Positions 25,535-34,634 of a stretch of 64,000 nucleotides of DNA are shown here, in pieces. Within the stretch, counting starts at the first letter, position 1. Every line of letters starts with the position of its first letter. The notes below the pieces were generated by a model. The model worked only from the letters and a program-made list of their open reading frames with translations. It searched no databases and was not told where the DNA came from. Position numbers and translations under genes: made by a program. Source of the stretch: Pedobacter sp. ISL-64 (GTDB lineage: Bacteria; Bacteroidota; Bacteroidia; Sphingobacteriales; Sphingobacteriaceae); contig NZ_JAGGPU010000008.1 in the NCBI RefSeq assembly GCF_018613605.1, positions 186,001-250,000 on the forward strand, given 5' to 3'.

Positions 25535-27148
25535 ATGAATAAGAGTAGAATTTTTAGCGCGCTGTTAAGTGTTGCGCTTGTAAGTGCGGTACCAACTTTG
25601 GTCAATGCGCAAAAAGCCAATTGGCAAAATCTTGATCTTAAAAGTGATAGTACATTCGGAATCAGTACCGAAAAAGCATATAAAGAACTTTTAAAAGGTA
25701 AAAAATCTGTTAAGGTTATCGTAGCAGTTAATGATGGCGGCGTAGAAGCTACCCATGAAGACTTAAAACGAATCATGTGGGTAAATACCAAAGAGATAGC
25801 CGGCAATGGCAAGGACGATGATAAGAATGGTTATATCGATGATATAAATGGCTGGAACTTTATTGGCAGCCCTAAAGAGTCAGTAAACTTCGAAACCTTA
25901 GAATTAACCCGTTTGGTTCGTCGCGATCAGGCACGTTTTGCCAATACCACAGATGCAAATGTAGTAGAAAAAGATAAAAAGGATTTCGAAATTTTTAAAG
26001 CAGAAAGAGCCGACTTAGAAAAACAATTGGCAGAAGCCAGGGAAAATTTGGCAGGTATTACTGGTTTTAAAACAGCTTTAGATGCTGTGGTAAAGAAAAT
26101 CGGTAAAGAAAACCCAACCGTAGAAGATTTTAAAAACTTCAAACCTTCTACAGAGGTTGAAGGCAGGATCCAAAATATACTAAGCCAGCAATTAGAAAAA
26201 GGCAACTTCAAAGATTTTTACGAAGATCAGATTACAGAAGGATTTGATTATTATAGTCGCCAGGTTAATTACAACTTAAATCTTGATTATGATCCGCGCG
26301 CTATTGTTGGCGATGACCCGAACAATGTTAAGGAGAAATTTTATGGCAATAACGATGTTGCAGGTCCTGATGCGATGCACGGCACACACGTAGCCGGTAT
26401 CATTGCGGCTGATAGAACCAACAAACTTGGTATTTTAGGTGTAGCGGATAACGTTGCCATTATGGGTGTTCGTTGTACGCCAAATGGTGATGAAAGGGAT
26501 AAAGATGTTGCTAATGCTATTCGTTACGCTGTTGATAACGGTGCAAAAGTAATCAACATGAGTTTTGGCAAGGCTTATAGCTGGGACAAAGCCATCGTTA
26601 ATGAGGCTATGAAATATGCGGTATCTAAAGATGTATTGATCGTTCAGGCGGCGGGTAACGAAAACAAAAATATCGATGTAGAAAATAATTTCCCTAACCA
26701 CAAAGATTTAGATGAGAAAACTATTGCATCGTGGATTACCGTTGGTGCTTCAGGCCCTAAAGATGATGAAACACTAAAAGCCAGTTTCTCTAATTTCGGC
26801 AAAACCCAGGTAGATGTTTTTGCTCCAGGCGTTCAGATTTATTCTACTGTACCGGGTTCTAAATACAAAAATTTAGACGGAACCAGTATGGCCTCTCCTG
26901 TTGTAGCTGGATTAGCAGGATTAATCCGCTCTTATTATCCAAAATTAACTGCAGCGCAGGTAAAAGAAATCATTGTTAAATCGGTTACCAAAGTTAACCA
27001 TAATGTAACGTATGCTAAAGGCGAAGAACCTGGTGCAGAAAAAGTTTCTATCCCATTCTCTGATCTTTGTATCAGTGGCGGAATTGTTAATACTTACAAT
27101 GCATTAAAGCTAGCGGCAACTTACTCAGGTAAAGCAGTTGCGAAATAA
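25535..27148 (+). CDS. Secreted subtilisin-like (S8) serine protease
   Basis: The 537-residue protein has a signal peptide (cleavage near 25, VNAQ). The catalytic triad is Asp67 (VAVNDGGV, where most relatives have DSGV), His282 in MHGTHVAGI, and Ser451 in GTSMASPVVAGL. An insert of about 200 residues between the Asp and His motifs carries a coiled-coil-like charged segment (EIFKAERADLEKQLAEARENL). Oxyanion-hole region VQAAGNEN is present. It is a periplasmic or exported protease in a single-gene context, without a C-terminal sorting domain. Confidence 0.9.
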   Translation: MNKSRIFSALLSVALVSAVPTLVNAQKANWQNLDLKSDSTFGISTEKAYKELLKGKKSVKVIVAVNDGGVEATHEDLKRIMWVNTKEIAGNGKDDDKNGYIDDINGWNFIGSPKESVNFETLELTRLVRRDQARFANTTDANVVEKDKKDFEIFKAERADLEKQLAEARENLAGITGFKTALDAVVKKIGKENPTVEDFKNFKPSTEVEGRIQNILSQQLEKGNFKDFYEDQITEGFDYYSRQVNYNLNLDYDPRAIVGDDPNNVKEKFYGNNDVAGPDAMHGTHVAGIIAADRTNKLGILGVADNVAIMGVRCTPNGDERDKDVANAIRYAVDNGAKVINMSFGKAYSWDKAIVNEAMKYAVSKDVLIVQAAGNENKNIDVENNFPNHKDLDEKTIASWITVGASGPKDDETLKASFSNFGKTQVDVFAPGVQIYSTVPGSKYKNLDGTSMASPVVAGLAGLIRSYYPKLTAAQVKEIIVKSVTKVNHNVTYAKGEEPGAEKVSIPFSDLCISGGIVNTYNALKLAATYSGKAVAK

Positions 27149-27239
27149 TTTTTCTGTTTGTCATTCTGAGGGATAATTTATTGTATAAAATCAATATTAA
27201 TACAATAGAATTTAAAGGGAATAAATCTCCTCAGATTAT

Positions 27240-27335
27240 CGTCATTGCGAGAAGGCTTTTTCAGCCGACGAAGTAATCTTTATCGCAGAATCCCTAGCAT
27301 GAAAGATTGCTTCGTCGTTCCTCCTCGCAATGACG
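27240..27335. repeat. Dispersed palindromic repeat, copy C
   Basis: The ends CGTCATTGCGAG and CTCGCAATGACG are perfect reverse complements. Inner arms around CGAAGTAATCTTT and AAAGATTGCTTCG also pair. The bases just after it (TTTTGGATTCTGTCAATGGTAG) closely match those after copy E near 38705-38726, so the mobile or copied unit may be longer than the palindrome. Confidence 0.85.
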
Positions 27336-27384
27336 ACTTTTTTTTTGGATTCTGTCAATGGTAGCGAAGTCGAAGAATCTTCAT

Positions 27385-27422
27385 AAAAAATGCGTCCTGA
27401 TGTAAATCGGGACGCATTTTTT
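27385..27422. terminator. Probable bidirectional terminator
   Basis: AAAAAATGCGTCC pairs with GGGACGCATTTTTT across an 11-base loop, with A and T runs on both sides. It sits between the convergent protease gene and the molybdenum hydroxylase operon. Confidence 0.7.
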
Positions 27423-27435
27423 GTTTAGGATAATT

Positions 27436-27514
27436 AGAGAAGTCAAGTTTTTGGACTGTCCCCAGAAGTTTGGACGCTTTATGGGGGCAGTGCATTTTAA
27501 AACTTGACTTCTCT
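27436..27514. repeat. 79-bp inverted-repeat element resembling an IS end
   Basis: AGAGAAGTCAAGTTTT (27436-27451) and AAAACTTGACTTCTCT (27499-27514) are perfect 16-bp reverse complements. Inside, ACTGTCCCC and GGGGGCAGT also pair with one wobble. The inner text GGACTGTCCCCAGAAGTTTG resembles terminal repeats of IS3-type elements (from memory). There is no transposase. It may be a MITE or a solo IS-end remnant. Confidence 0.6.
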
Positions 27515-27531
27515 GGATTTGAACGAAATAC

Positions 27532-29655
27532 CTAAGCCAGTATCTTATCGGGCGTTATCGGCAATGTCCTGATCCTCTTTCCAGTAGCATTAAAAACAGC
27601 ATTGGCTACAGCGGCAGAAAAACCGATCAATGCAATTTCACCCATTCCTTTTGCACCCATTGGATTAATGTAAGGATCGGGTTTATTGATAAAGTTAACA
27701 TCAATCTCTGGTACATCGGCATTTACCGGAACATGGTAATCGGCAAAATTATTATTGATATATCTTCCATAACGGTGGTCGATAATAGATTCTTCGGTTA
27801 AAGCCATACCAATACCGCCAACAGCACCACCGAGCATCTGGCTTCGGGCCGTTTTTGGACTTACAATGGTACCGGAATCGCCTACAGAAACGATTTTACT
27901 CACTTTTACTACACCAGTAAGCGCATGAACCTTTACCTGCACAAAGTGAATGGAAAACGAATACATAGAGTAATTATCCCTTTCCTTTCCCCCTTGACTT
28001 TCTTTGGTTACTTCTATTTGCGGAAGATTATTCTTTTTTAAAACATCAACAAAATTAGCCGTTGCATCCATATTCGAATTTGCAGCCAGTTCTGCGATGG
28101 CTGATTTTAACGCTACGCAAACATCATTCACTGCAGAGCCTACTGTAGATAATGTTGCCGAACCACCTTGGCTAGGTGCTGGTGGCAAAGAAGAATCACC
28201 CAATTCGAATGTAATTTTATTTACAGGGATCTTCATCAGTTTATTAGCGATTAAAGTCATGCCAGTTCCTGTTCCCGGGCCGATATCGCTGGTTGCACTT
28301 TGCAAAAGCAGTGATCCATCAGCCTTTAAAATACCCTTAACACTTGCTTTACCTCTATTGGCGTTAAAAACCCCAACACTTACGCCATAACCTGTTTGCC
28401 ATGGTCCTTCAGTCAAACTGCCAGGTTTATTTTTCCGGTTGCTCCACCCTATTTTTTCTGCGCCGATTTTATAGGCTTCTTTAATGTTTTTGCTCGAAAA
28501 GGGTTTGTTTTTCTGTTGATCGGTTTCAGGATCATTTTTGATTCTGAAATCCAATGGGTCCATATCAAGGGCATGTGCCATTTCATCAATTGCACTTTCC
28601 AGGGCAAAAGCTCCTGTAGCCTCTCCTGGACCACGCATCCATATTGGAACGCCAAGATCTACGGGAACAATGGCATAAGCCGTATTTACGTTATCGCATT
28701 GATACATAAACTTCGCCATGTTTACCACGCCTTCGGTAAAGTTCTCGTAAGTAGAAGTTTCGCCATAAGCCCTGTGTGTAATCCCCGTTAATTTACCATC
28801 TTTATTTGCGCCCAAACCAATGGTTTGTATAGCTGCCGGCCGATTACCGACCATGGTAAACATCTGCATCCTGGTAATCACCACTTTTACAGGTTTACCA
28901 ATATGTTTAGAGGCCATTACCGTTGCGATTTCTAATGGCCATGTGCGTAAAGCCATTCCAAAACCACCGCCAACAAACTCCGAATTTACCTGAATATTCT
29001 CCATTGGAATTTTAAAAACATTTGCAATGGTACCCTGAGTAGCTTTTACACCTTGTGTTTTGGCATAAACGGTAAGCTGGTTATTTGGCCTCCAATCGGC
29101 GATAATTCCGTGCAGTTCCATCGGGTTATGCGTTTCGATAGGCAGGAAATATCTTTCTTCGAGCTTCACCTCTGCTGTTTTATAAGCGTTTTCTATGCCA
29201 CGTTTATAGTCGGCCTGACCTTGAAGTTTCTTTGCTTTAGGATCTTTTAAAGCTTTTTCAAAATCGGTGTTAAAATCCTCTTTAGCATAAGTTGCTTTAA
29301 CCAATGAAGCCGCATAAGTTGCCCTTTCGAAGGTATTGGCCACTACAATTGCGATTGGCTGTCCATTGTAGAAAATTTTGTCGGTATAAAAAATTTTCAT
29401 CTGTGAACCGCCTTCCTGCTCGTACGCAGCTGCCGATGGCTTATTTAAATGCGAAATCACAGCGATTACACCTGGTGCTTTTTCAGCCGCCTTGGTATCG
29501 AGCGCTGTAATTTTTCCTTTGGTAATGGTACTGGTTACCAAAACACCATAGGTTAAACCCGGCAGTTCGTATTCCGCAAAATATTTAGCTTGCCCCGTAA
29601 CTTTTAAAATTCCATCTACGCGGTCGTTGTCGTCTTTTAAAATTCTCTTTTCCAT
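27532..29655 (-). CDS. Molybdopterin-binding subunit of a PaoABC-like aldehyde/xanthine oxidoreductase
   Basis: The 707-residue protein is the large catalytic subunit of a xanthine dehydrogenase-family molybdenum hydroxylase. It opens with DRVDGILKVTGQAKYFAEY, has the Moco loops GGGFGMALRTWPLE, RGPGEATGAFALESAIDEMA and GGSATLSTVGSAV, and ends with GAKGMGEIAL holding the catalytic base Glu673. Size and sequence style match E. coli PaoC (aldehyde oxidoreductase) rather than true xanthine dehydrogenase. No export signal of its own is seen, as in PaoC, which travels with the Tat signal of PaoA. The FAD gene is 2 bases upstream. Confidence 0.88.
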   Translation of the reverse strand: MEKRILKDDNDRVDGILKVTGQAKYFAEYELPGLTYGVLVTSTITKGKITALDTKAAEKAPGVIAVISHLNKPSAAAYEQEGGSQMKIFYTDKIFYNGQPIAIVVANTFERATYAASLVKATYAKEDFNTDFEKALKDPKAKKLQGQADYKRGIENAYKTAEVKLEERYFLPIETHNPMELHGIIADWRPNNQLTVYAKTQGVKATQGTIANVFKIPMENIQVNSEFVGGGFGMALRTWPLEIATVMASKHIGKPVKVVITRMQMFTMVGNRPAAIQTIGLGANKDGKLTGITHRAYGETSTYENFTEGVVNMAKFMYQCDNVNTAYAIVPVDLGVPIWMRGPGEATGAFALESAIDEMAHALDMDPLDFRIKNDPETDQQKNKPFSSKNIKEAYKIGAEKIGWSNRKNKPGSLTEGPWQTGYGVSVGVFNANRGKASVKGILKADGSLLLQSATSDIGPGTGTGMTLIANKLMKIPVNKITFELGDSSLPPAPSQGGSATLSTVGSAVNDVCVALKSAIAELAANSNMDATANFVDVLKKNNLPQIEVTKESQGGKERDNYSMYSFSIHFVQVKVHALTGVVKVSKIVSVGDSGTIVSPKTARSQMLGGAVGGIGMALTEESIIDHRYGRYINNNFADYHVPVNADVPEIDVNFINKPDPYINPMGAKGMGEIALIGFSAAVANAVFNATGKRIRTLPITPDKILA

Positions 29656-29657
29656 AA

Positions 29658-30641
29658 CTAAGCTTTAGATTTTGCAAGATTCAACGCCTCGATTATTGTA
29701 TTGGGTGCCAGTTTAAGTTTAAAGTCATTTCCTCCAAAACCTTTTGCATCCTTCATGGCCAACTGGGCTGCCTGTTCAAAATTCGATAAGGTGGCTTCTT
29801 TTCCTTTTAAGAAATTTTCGGATGCCGTTAAACGCCAGGGTTTATGCGCTACTCCACCCATTGCTAAACGAATATCGGTAATTTTATTATTGCTGAGCTC
29901 AAATGCTACAGCTACAGAAACGAGTGCAAAAGCATAAGAAGCCCGGTCCCTAACTTTAAGATAATGATAGTTTTTGGCAAGGTTATTCACCGGAATTTCC
30001 AAACGGATAATCATTTCGTCTGCTTTTAAGTTATTGTCTAACTGCGGAGTATCTCCTGCCAGGCGATGAAAATCTTTAAATGACAGTTTACGTTCTCCTT
30101 TAGCATTGGCCACCACCACTTCAGCATCCAAAGCCGTTAATGCTACACACATATCGCTTGGATGAACGGCAATACATTTCTCTGAAGTCCCGAAAATAGC
30201 ATGCATGCGGTTAAAACCTTCCATGGCACCACAGCCTGTACCGGGTTGGCGTTTATTACAAGGCATTTCGGTGTCGTAAAAATAACCACAACGAGTACGC
30301 TGCATCATATTACCACCAACAGTAGCTACGTTTCTCAGTTGGGCAGATGCGCCCGCTTGTAAAGCCCAGGAAAGTAATGGTAGTTTCTCTTTGATCAAGG
30401 CATGATCTGCAACTGCAGAATTAGAAGCCAAAGCACCAATATGGATTTTATTTCCAATCAGCTCGATCTGTTTTAATGGAACATGGTTGATATCGATGAG
30501 TTTTTCGGGCGCCGTAACGCCTCTTTTCATCAGATCGATCAGGTTTGTTCCACCCGCCAAAAATTTGGCGTTTTTATCTTTTACCAATAAAGCAATTGCT
30601 GATTTTGCCGTGGTTGTTCTTAAATATTGAAAATTGATCAT
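29658..30641 (-). CDS. FAD-binding subunit of the PaoABC-like oxidoreductase
   Basis: The 327-residue protein has the FAD motifs KFLAGGTNLIDLMKRG (27-41) and ATVGGNMMQ (106-114) of the CO-dehydrogenase/xanthine-dehydrogenase flavoprotein family. A cysteine-rich insert follows, with Cys118, Cys128, Cys137 and Cys156. Known PaoB proteins carry an additional [4Fe-4S] cluster in such an insert, which separates them from ordinary xanthine dehydrogenase subunits. It overlaps the iron-sulfur gene by four bases (ATGA type), so the three genes form one translationally coupled operon. Confidence 0.88.
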   Translation of the reverse strand: MINFQYLRTTTAKSAIALLVKDKNAKFLAGGTNLIDLMKRGVTAPEKLIDINHVPLKQIELIGNKIHIGALASNSAVADHALIKEKLPLLSWALQAGASAQLRNVATVGGNMMQRTRCGYFYDTEMPCNKRQPGTGCGAMEGFNRMHAIFGTSEKCIAVHPSDMCVALTALDAEVVVANAKGERKLSFKDFHRLAGDTPQLDNNLKADEMIIRLEIPVNNLAKNYHYLKVRDRASYAFALVSVAVAFELSNNKITDIRLAMGGVAHKPWRLTASENFLKGKEATLSNFEQAAQLAMKDAKGFGGNDFKLKLAPNTIIEALNLAKSKA

Positions 30642-31261
30642 ACCGTTTCACCTCCTTCCTTAACCTCAATAATTGCATCAACTATATTAGGATAAGCACC
30701 GCATCTACAGATATTTCCACTCATATATTCACTTATTTCTGCTCTCGAACCCGTATGCCCTTCGCGTACACAGGCCACGGCCGACATAATCTGTCCCGGC
30801 GTACAATAGCCACATTGAAAACCATCATGCTTGATAAATGCAGCCTGCATAGGATGCAAAGTATCGCCATTGGCCAAACCTTCAATCGTGGTAATTTTCT
30901 TTCCCTCATTCATCACAGCTAAACTGAGGCATGAATTTACCCTTTGTCCATCAACATGAACGGTACAAGCACCACACTGGCCATGGTCGCATCCTTTTTT
31001 AGTCCCTGTTAGGTGTAATTCTTCGCGCAAATAATCTAAAAGCGTTACCCTGGGCTCAACCGTAGTTTGATAGGCTTTATTATTTACCGTAAGTTTTAAT
31101 GGGATTTTCTCAAAAAGTTGAGCGAAACGTTCATCGGCATTGCTTTCTGCTGCTTTAACCGCAACGCCAGGCGTTAGTGCAATGGCTGTAATTACCGAAC
31201 TTTTTTTGAGGAAATCGCGCCTGCTATCACCCTGATTTGGTTTCTGATCGGAAGATTTCAT
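30638..31261 (-). CDS. Tat-exported [2Fe-2S] subunit of the PaoABC-like oxidoreductase
   Basis: The 207-residue protein starts with a twin-arginine signal (SRRDFLKKSSVITAIAL, residues 13-29). It carries both [2Fe-2S] motifs of the family: Cys91, 96, 99, 111 (plant-ferredoxin type, CDHGQCGACT) and Cys150, 153, 185, 187 (GYCTPGQ and CRCGAYPNI). It is the first gene of the operon and carries the export signal for the complex, so the enzyme should be periplasmic. Expected role is oxidation of aldehydes to acids. Confidence 0.9.
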   Translation of the reverse strand: MKSSDQKPNQGDSRRDFLKKSSVITAIALTPGVAVKAAESNADERFAQLFEKIPLKLTVNNKAYQTTVEPRVTLLDYLREELHLTGTKKGCDHGQCGACTVHVDGQRVNSCLSLAVMNEGKKITTIEGLANGDTLHPMQAAFIKHDGFQCGYCTPGQIMSAVACVREGHTGSRAEISEYMSGNICRCGAYPNIVDAIIEVKEGGETV

Positions 31262-31434
31262 AATTGGATATTTAGATATTGGGATGTACTCCTAAGTTCG
31301 TAATTCTAAAGCACAGAATTTAGCAATTCAGAAATTTAGAATTATTCTATCGTTAATATTTTGCATAACTCATTAGAAATAAATCATTAACAAAATAATT
31401 TCCAAAATGTTCAACCAATTTATACTTTTATAAC

Positions 31435-32085
31435 ATGGACAACGTAAAACCACTTCCCGATTTATCAGCAGAAGAACAACGCGTTTTAGGCGCATTAATA
31501 GAAAAAAGCCGCACCACGCCCGATTATTACCCAATGACTTTGAACAGTTTAACTGCTGCATGCAACCAAAAAAGCTCAAGAAATCCGGTGGTAAATTACG
31601 ATGAGGAAACCATAACTTTAACGCTAAACCAACTAAAAATAAAAGGTTTAATCTCCACTGCTACAGGAGGATCGAGTCGCGCAACTAAATACAAACATAA
31701 TCTGGCCATTGTTTATCCTTTATTACCTTCGGAGCTGGCCATTATCTGCCTTTTACTTTTACGCGGACCATTAACGCCTGGTGAAATCAATAGCAATTCG
31801 GGAAGATTATATGAATTTGAAAGCATAGAAGAAGTCTTAGAACAGCTTCAGAAACTATCAGATGAAGAACCAGCATTTGTAAAACAACTGGCAAAAAAAA
31901 CTGGTCAAAAAGAGGCCCGTTTTGTTCATCTTTTAGGCGAACAGGCCGAAACTACTGTAGAACCTGAAACCGAAACAATAAGCACACCGCAATTCGATCC
32001 TACTGAATTGGAAAACAGAATAGAAAAACTAGAACTGGAAATTGAAGAATTGAAAGAACTGGTTAATTTATTAATGGACAAGTAG
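31435..32085 (+). CDS. YceH-family (DUF480) protein
   Basis: The 216-residue protein is full length for the YceH/UPF0502 family, with the conserved LSAEEQRVLGALIEKSRTTPDYYPMTLNSLTAACNQKSSRNPV block and a double winged-helix arrangement (about 10-95 and 100-160). Its C terminus is an acidic coiled coil (ENRIEKLELEIEELKELVNLL). Winged helices suggest DNA binding, but the family has no settled function. It is a single gene, divergent from the molybdenum operon. Confidence 0.88.
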   Translation: MDNVKPLPDLSAEEQRVLGALIEKSRTTPDYYPMTLNSLTAACNQKSSRNPVVNYDEETITLTLNQLKIKGLISTATGGSSRATKYKHNLAIVYPLLPSELAIICLLLLRGPLTPGEINSNSGRLYEFESIEEVLEQLQKLSDEEPAFVKQLAKKTGQKEARFVHLLGEQAETTVEPETETISTPQFDPTELENRIEKLELEIEELKELVNLLMDK

Positions 32086-32208
32086 GTTCACTGGTTCATT
32101 AGCCATTGGTTCATTGGTTTCTAACCCATTGGCATAACCCAAAGCGATTGTCGGTCTGAGCGAGACGCTAAGGCCAGTGCAGGTTATTGGCGTAGCTTTT
32201 CAGGCGGT

Positions 32209-32235
32209 CGTCATTCCCACGCAGGTGGGAATTTT
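32209..32235. repeat. Partial dispersed repeat, copy D
   Basis: CGTCATTCCCAC-GCAG-GTGGGAAT matches the left half of copy G at 49382 (CGTCATTCCCA...TGGGAAT), but the closing ATGACG half is missing. The surrounding 270-base gap also has a degenerate stretch built from TGGTTCATT near 32090-32130. Confidence 0.6.
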
Positions 32236-32297
32236 AAAGCTTACTGCATTACGATTCGCAATCAACCCGATAGCAGGAGCTCACAACGACACAAGAC

Positions 32298-32330
32298 AAA
32301 AAAAAAGTGTTTGGTGAGCCACCAAACACT
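32298..32330 (-). terminator. Terminator of the fabF operon
   Basis: On the minus strand AGTGTTTGGTG-GCT-CACCAAACACT is an 11-bp perfect stem followed by nine Ts. It lies 27 bases beyond the fabF stop. Confidence 0.9.
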
Positions 32331-32356
32331 AAATAAATAATCAAGTATGAACCTGA

Positions 32357-33607
32357 TTAAGCCTCATATTTTTTAAAAATAGTACTCGCGGTGTGACCAC
32401 CAAAACCAAATGTGTTATTTAAAACATAATTGATCTCCTTTTTAATACTTTCTCCCAACACAAAATTCAATCCTTTTGGAATGTTTTCGTCCAGATTTTT
32501 GGTATTAATAGTAGGTGGCACCACATTATCTCTGATCGATAAAACACTGATTACACTTTCTACCGCTCCCGCAGCACCAAGTAAATGACCTGTCATCGAT
32601 TTTGTTGCGCCAATTATAACTGGCAAACCATTAAACACAGTATTAATTGCCTGTAATTCACTTAAATCACCTAAACCAGTTGAAGTGGCGTGTGCATTAA
32701 TATAATCGATTTTATCAGCAGTAATTCCTGCATCTTTTAAAGCTTTTGTCATACCCAAAGCCGCACCAATCCCATCAGGAGGCGTTCCGGTTAGGTGGTA
32801 TGCATCAGCAGCCATTCCACCACCAATAATTTCGGCATAAATGTGGGCACCGCGTGCTAAAGCATGATCCAGATCTTCTAAAACCAATGCACCTGCACCT
32901 TCGCTCATTACAAAACCATCTCTATCGGCATCAAAGGGTTTAGAAGCCCCTTGTGGATCCTCGTTATTTTTAGATAAAGCCTGAGCGGCATTAAAGCCAC
33001 CTACAGATGACTTGGTTAACGCAGCTTCAGAACCACCGGCAATCATTACACTTGCTTTTCCTAAACGAATGGTATCAAAAGCATTGATAATGGCAGTATT
33101 AGATGATGCACAAGCAGATACGGTACAATAATTTGGTCCACGCAATTTATGACGGATGGAAATGGCTCCGGCGGCAATATCGACAATCATTTTTGGAATG
33201 AAATAAGGATTAAATCTTGGTGTCCCATCACCTGCATGAAATTCTTCCAACTGCGCTTCAAAAGTACCGATCCCGCCGTTTCCGGTTGCCCAGATTACGC
33301 CAACTTCAGCCAATTGATCATCGGTCATTGCAGTAAAATCTAACCCTGCATCCTTTATCGCCTGATCGCTCGATCCGATTGCATATTGGGTAAAAAGGTC
33401 ATACTTTTTAATTTCTTTTTTCTCCAGGTACTCTTCAGGATTAAAATCCTTTACCTCGCCCGCAAAACGGGTTTTGAATTTACTGGCATCAAATTTTGTA
33501 ATGGCACCAATGCCGCTTTTTCCGGCCAAGATCTGTTGCCAGAATTGCTCAACGGTATTACCAAGTGGCGTTATAGCACCTAAACCTGTTACTACTACTC
33601 TTTTCAT
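32357..33607 (-). CDS. fabF: Beta-ketoacyl-ACP synthase II paralogue
   Basis: FabF-type enzymes elongate acyl-ACP by condensation with malonyl-ACP. The 416-residue protein has the Cys-His-His triad: Cys166 in TVSACASS, His306 in NAHATST and His341 in MTGHLLGAAGA, and the C-terminal NNTFGFGGH. It lacks the acpP and rnc neighbours that usually flank the housekeeping Bacteroidota fabF, so it is probably a second copy. Only 11 bases separate it from the DUF2798 gene, placing it at the end of a TetR-linked operon (thioesterase, SDR, DUF2798, fabF). It may serve regulated lipid synthesis or specialised acyl chains. Confidence 0.9.
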   Translation of the reverse strand: MKRVVVTGLGAITPLGNTVEQFWQQILAGKSGIGAITKFDASKFKTRFAGEVKDFNPEEYLEKKEIKKYDLFTQYAIGSSDQAIKDAGLDFTAMTDDQLAEVGVIWATGNGGIGTFEAQLEEFHAGDGTPRFNPYFIPKMIVDIAAGAISIRHKLRGPNYCTVSACASSNTAIINAFDTIRLGKASVMIAGGSEAALTKSSVGGFNAAQALSKNNEDPQGASKPFDADRDGFVMSEGAGALVLEDLDHALARGAHIYAEIIGGGMAADAYHLTGTPPDGIGAALGMTKALKDAGITADKIDYINAHATSTGLGDLSELQAINTVFNGLPVIIGATKSMTGHLLGAAGAVESVISVLSIRDNVVPPTINTKNLDENIPKGLNFVLGESIKKEINYVLNNTFGFGGHTASTIFKKYEA

Positions 33608-33618
33608 TTTAATAATTT

Positions 33619-33837
33619 TTAGTCAATATTCTTGAATAAATAATCGACCAACGATTGTACCCTTGGAGCAATAATTAATATAGCAGGAATGGCTACGATA
33701 TAAGAAATGCCCCATGATTTCAACCAAACTGTAATAAAGGTCGATGTAAATCCAAGATTTACACTTATTGCTGCGAAAGTAACTATTCCTGTAGTGAAAA
33801 CCGCCATAATAGATGCAAAAGCTACCTTCTTTTTCAT
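33619..33837 (-). CDS. Small two-helix membrane protein (DUF2798-like)
   Basis: Starting at 33837 (MKKKVAFASIMAV) gives a 72-residue protein with two membrane segments (about 5-27 and 36-58) separated by a short loop ending in WLKSWGISYIVAIP, as in DUF2798 proteins. The longer frame start would overlap the upstream SDR gene and add a non-hydrophobic leader. Function unknown. It sits between the SDR gene (13-base gap) and fabF (11-base gap), so it is probably co-transcribed. Confidence 0.7.
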   Translation of the reverse strand: MKKKVAFASIMAVFTTGIVTFAAISVNLGFTSTFITVWLKSWGISYIVAIPAILIIAPRVQSLVDYLFKNID

Positions 33838-33850
33838 TCCAGTTACATGA

Positions 33851-34621
33851 TTAATTTTGAACAGAATCGATCCAGGCTTTTCTATTTGCATTCATCACAT
33901 TTAAAGCATCAACCGGCGATTGTCTGAACAACTCATAAATCTTTGCAGTATCACCTACCCTAATTTCAAACTCATCATTGGCTAAAGCCGCCAACAGATC
34001 ATCCGCAACAACCGATGGTTTAATGCCGTTATGACCGCCAATTTCTTTTGAGAATTCGGTATCCACCAGTGGCGGCATCAATTCGAAAACCTTAACAGAT
34101 GTTTCATCTAAACTCAATCTTAACGAAGTGCTGTAAGAATGTAATGCTGCTTTACTGGCCGCGTAAGTTGGCAAAGTAACTCCAGGAACATAAGCCACAA
34201 TAGATGAAACGTTTACGATAGCTGATTCGAACTGTGCTTTTAAAACAGGCAACAATTTTTGATTGATCCTGATAATCGATAAATAATTGGTCAGCATTTC
34301 ATCTTCTGCATTGGCAAAAGCATCCTGATTGGGATCAGCTAAATTGTATAGGATTGCTCTTCCTGCGTTGTTAATCACGATATTCAATTGAGGGAAATCA
34401 GCTTGGATGCGGGCTGCCAATTGATCTACATCCTCAGCCTTGCTTACATCAGAAAGAATGGTGGTTACATTTTGTAATGATGCAGCAGCCGCATCTAGCC
34501 GTTCCTGGTTTCTACCAGTAATAATTACATGATTATCTAAAGCAGTTAACTGTTTTGCAATTTCTAAACCGATACCAGCTGTTCCGCCGATCAATAAAAC
34601 GGTATTTTGTGAAGTTTTCAT
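33851..34621 (-). CDS. Short-chain dehydrogenase/reductase (DltE-like)
   Basis: The 256-residue protein shows the NAD(P) motif GGTAGIGLEIA (12-22), NNAG in VINNAGRAI, the catalytic Ser in NVSSIVAYVPG and YAASKAALHSYS (Tyr-x-x-x-Lys), then ELMPPLVDTEF. This style matches DltE-like oxidoreductases, whose substrate is unknown. It is the second gene after the operator-bearing thioesterase gene (13-base gap). Probable reduction or oxidation of an alcohol/ketone in the same pathway as its neighbours. Confidence 0.85.
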   Translation of the reverse strand: MKTSQNTVLLIGGTAGIGLEIAKQLTALDNHVIITGRNQERLDAAAASLQNVTTILSDVSKAEDVDQLAARIQADFPQLNIVINNAGRAILYNLADPNQDAFANAEDEMLTNYLSIIRINQKLLPVLKAQFESAIVNVSSIVAYVPGVTLPTYAASKAALHSYSTSLRLSLDETSVKVFELMPPLVDTEFSKEIGGHNGIKPSVVADDLLAALANDEFEIRVGDTAKIYELFRQSPVDALNVMNANRKAWIDSVQN

Positions 34622-34634
34622 TTTATATTTTTTT

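Noticed and set aside
28004-28390. 128-codon open frame on the plus strand, with another at 28396-28791
   Set aside because: Antisense to the molybdenum subunit gene, whose family motifs cover this stretch; frames open only through its codon bias.
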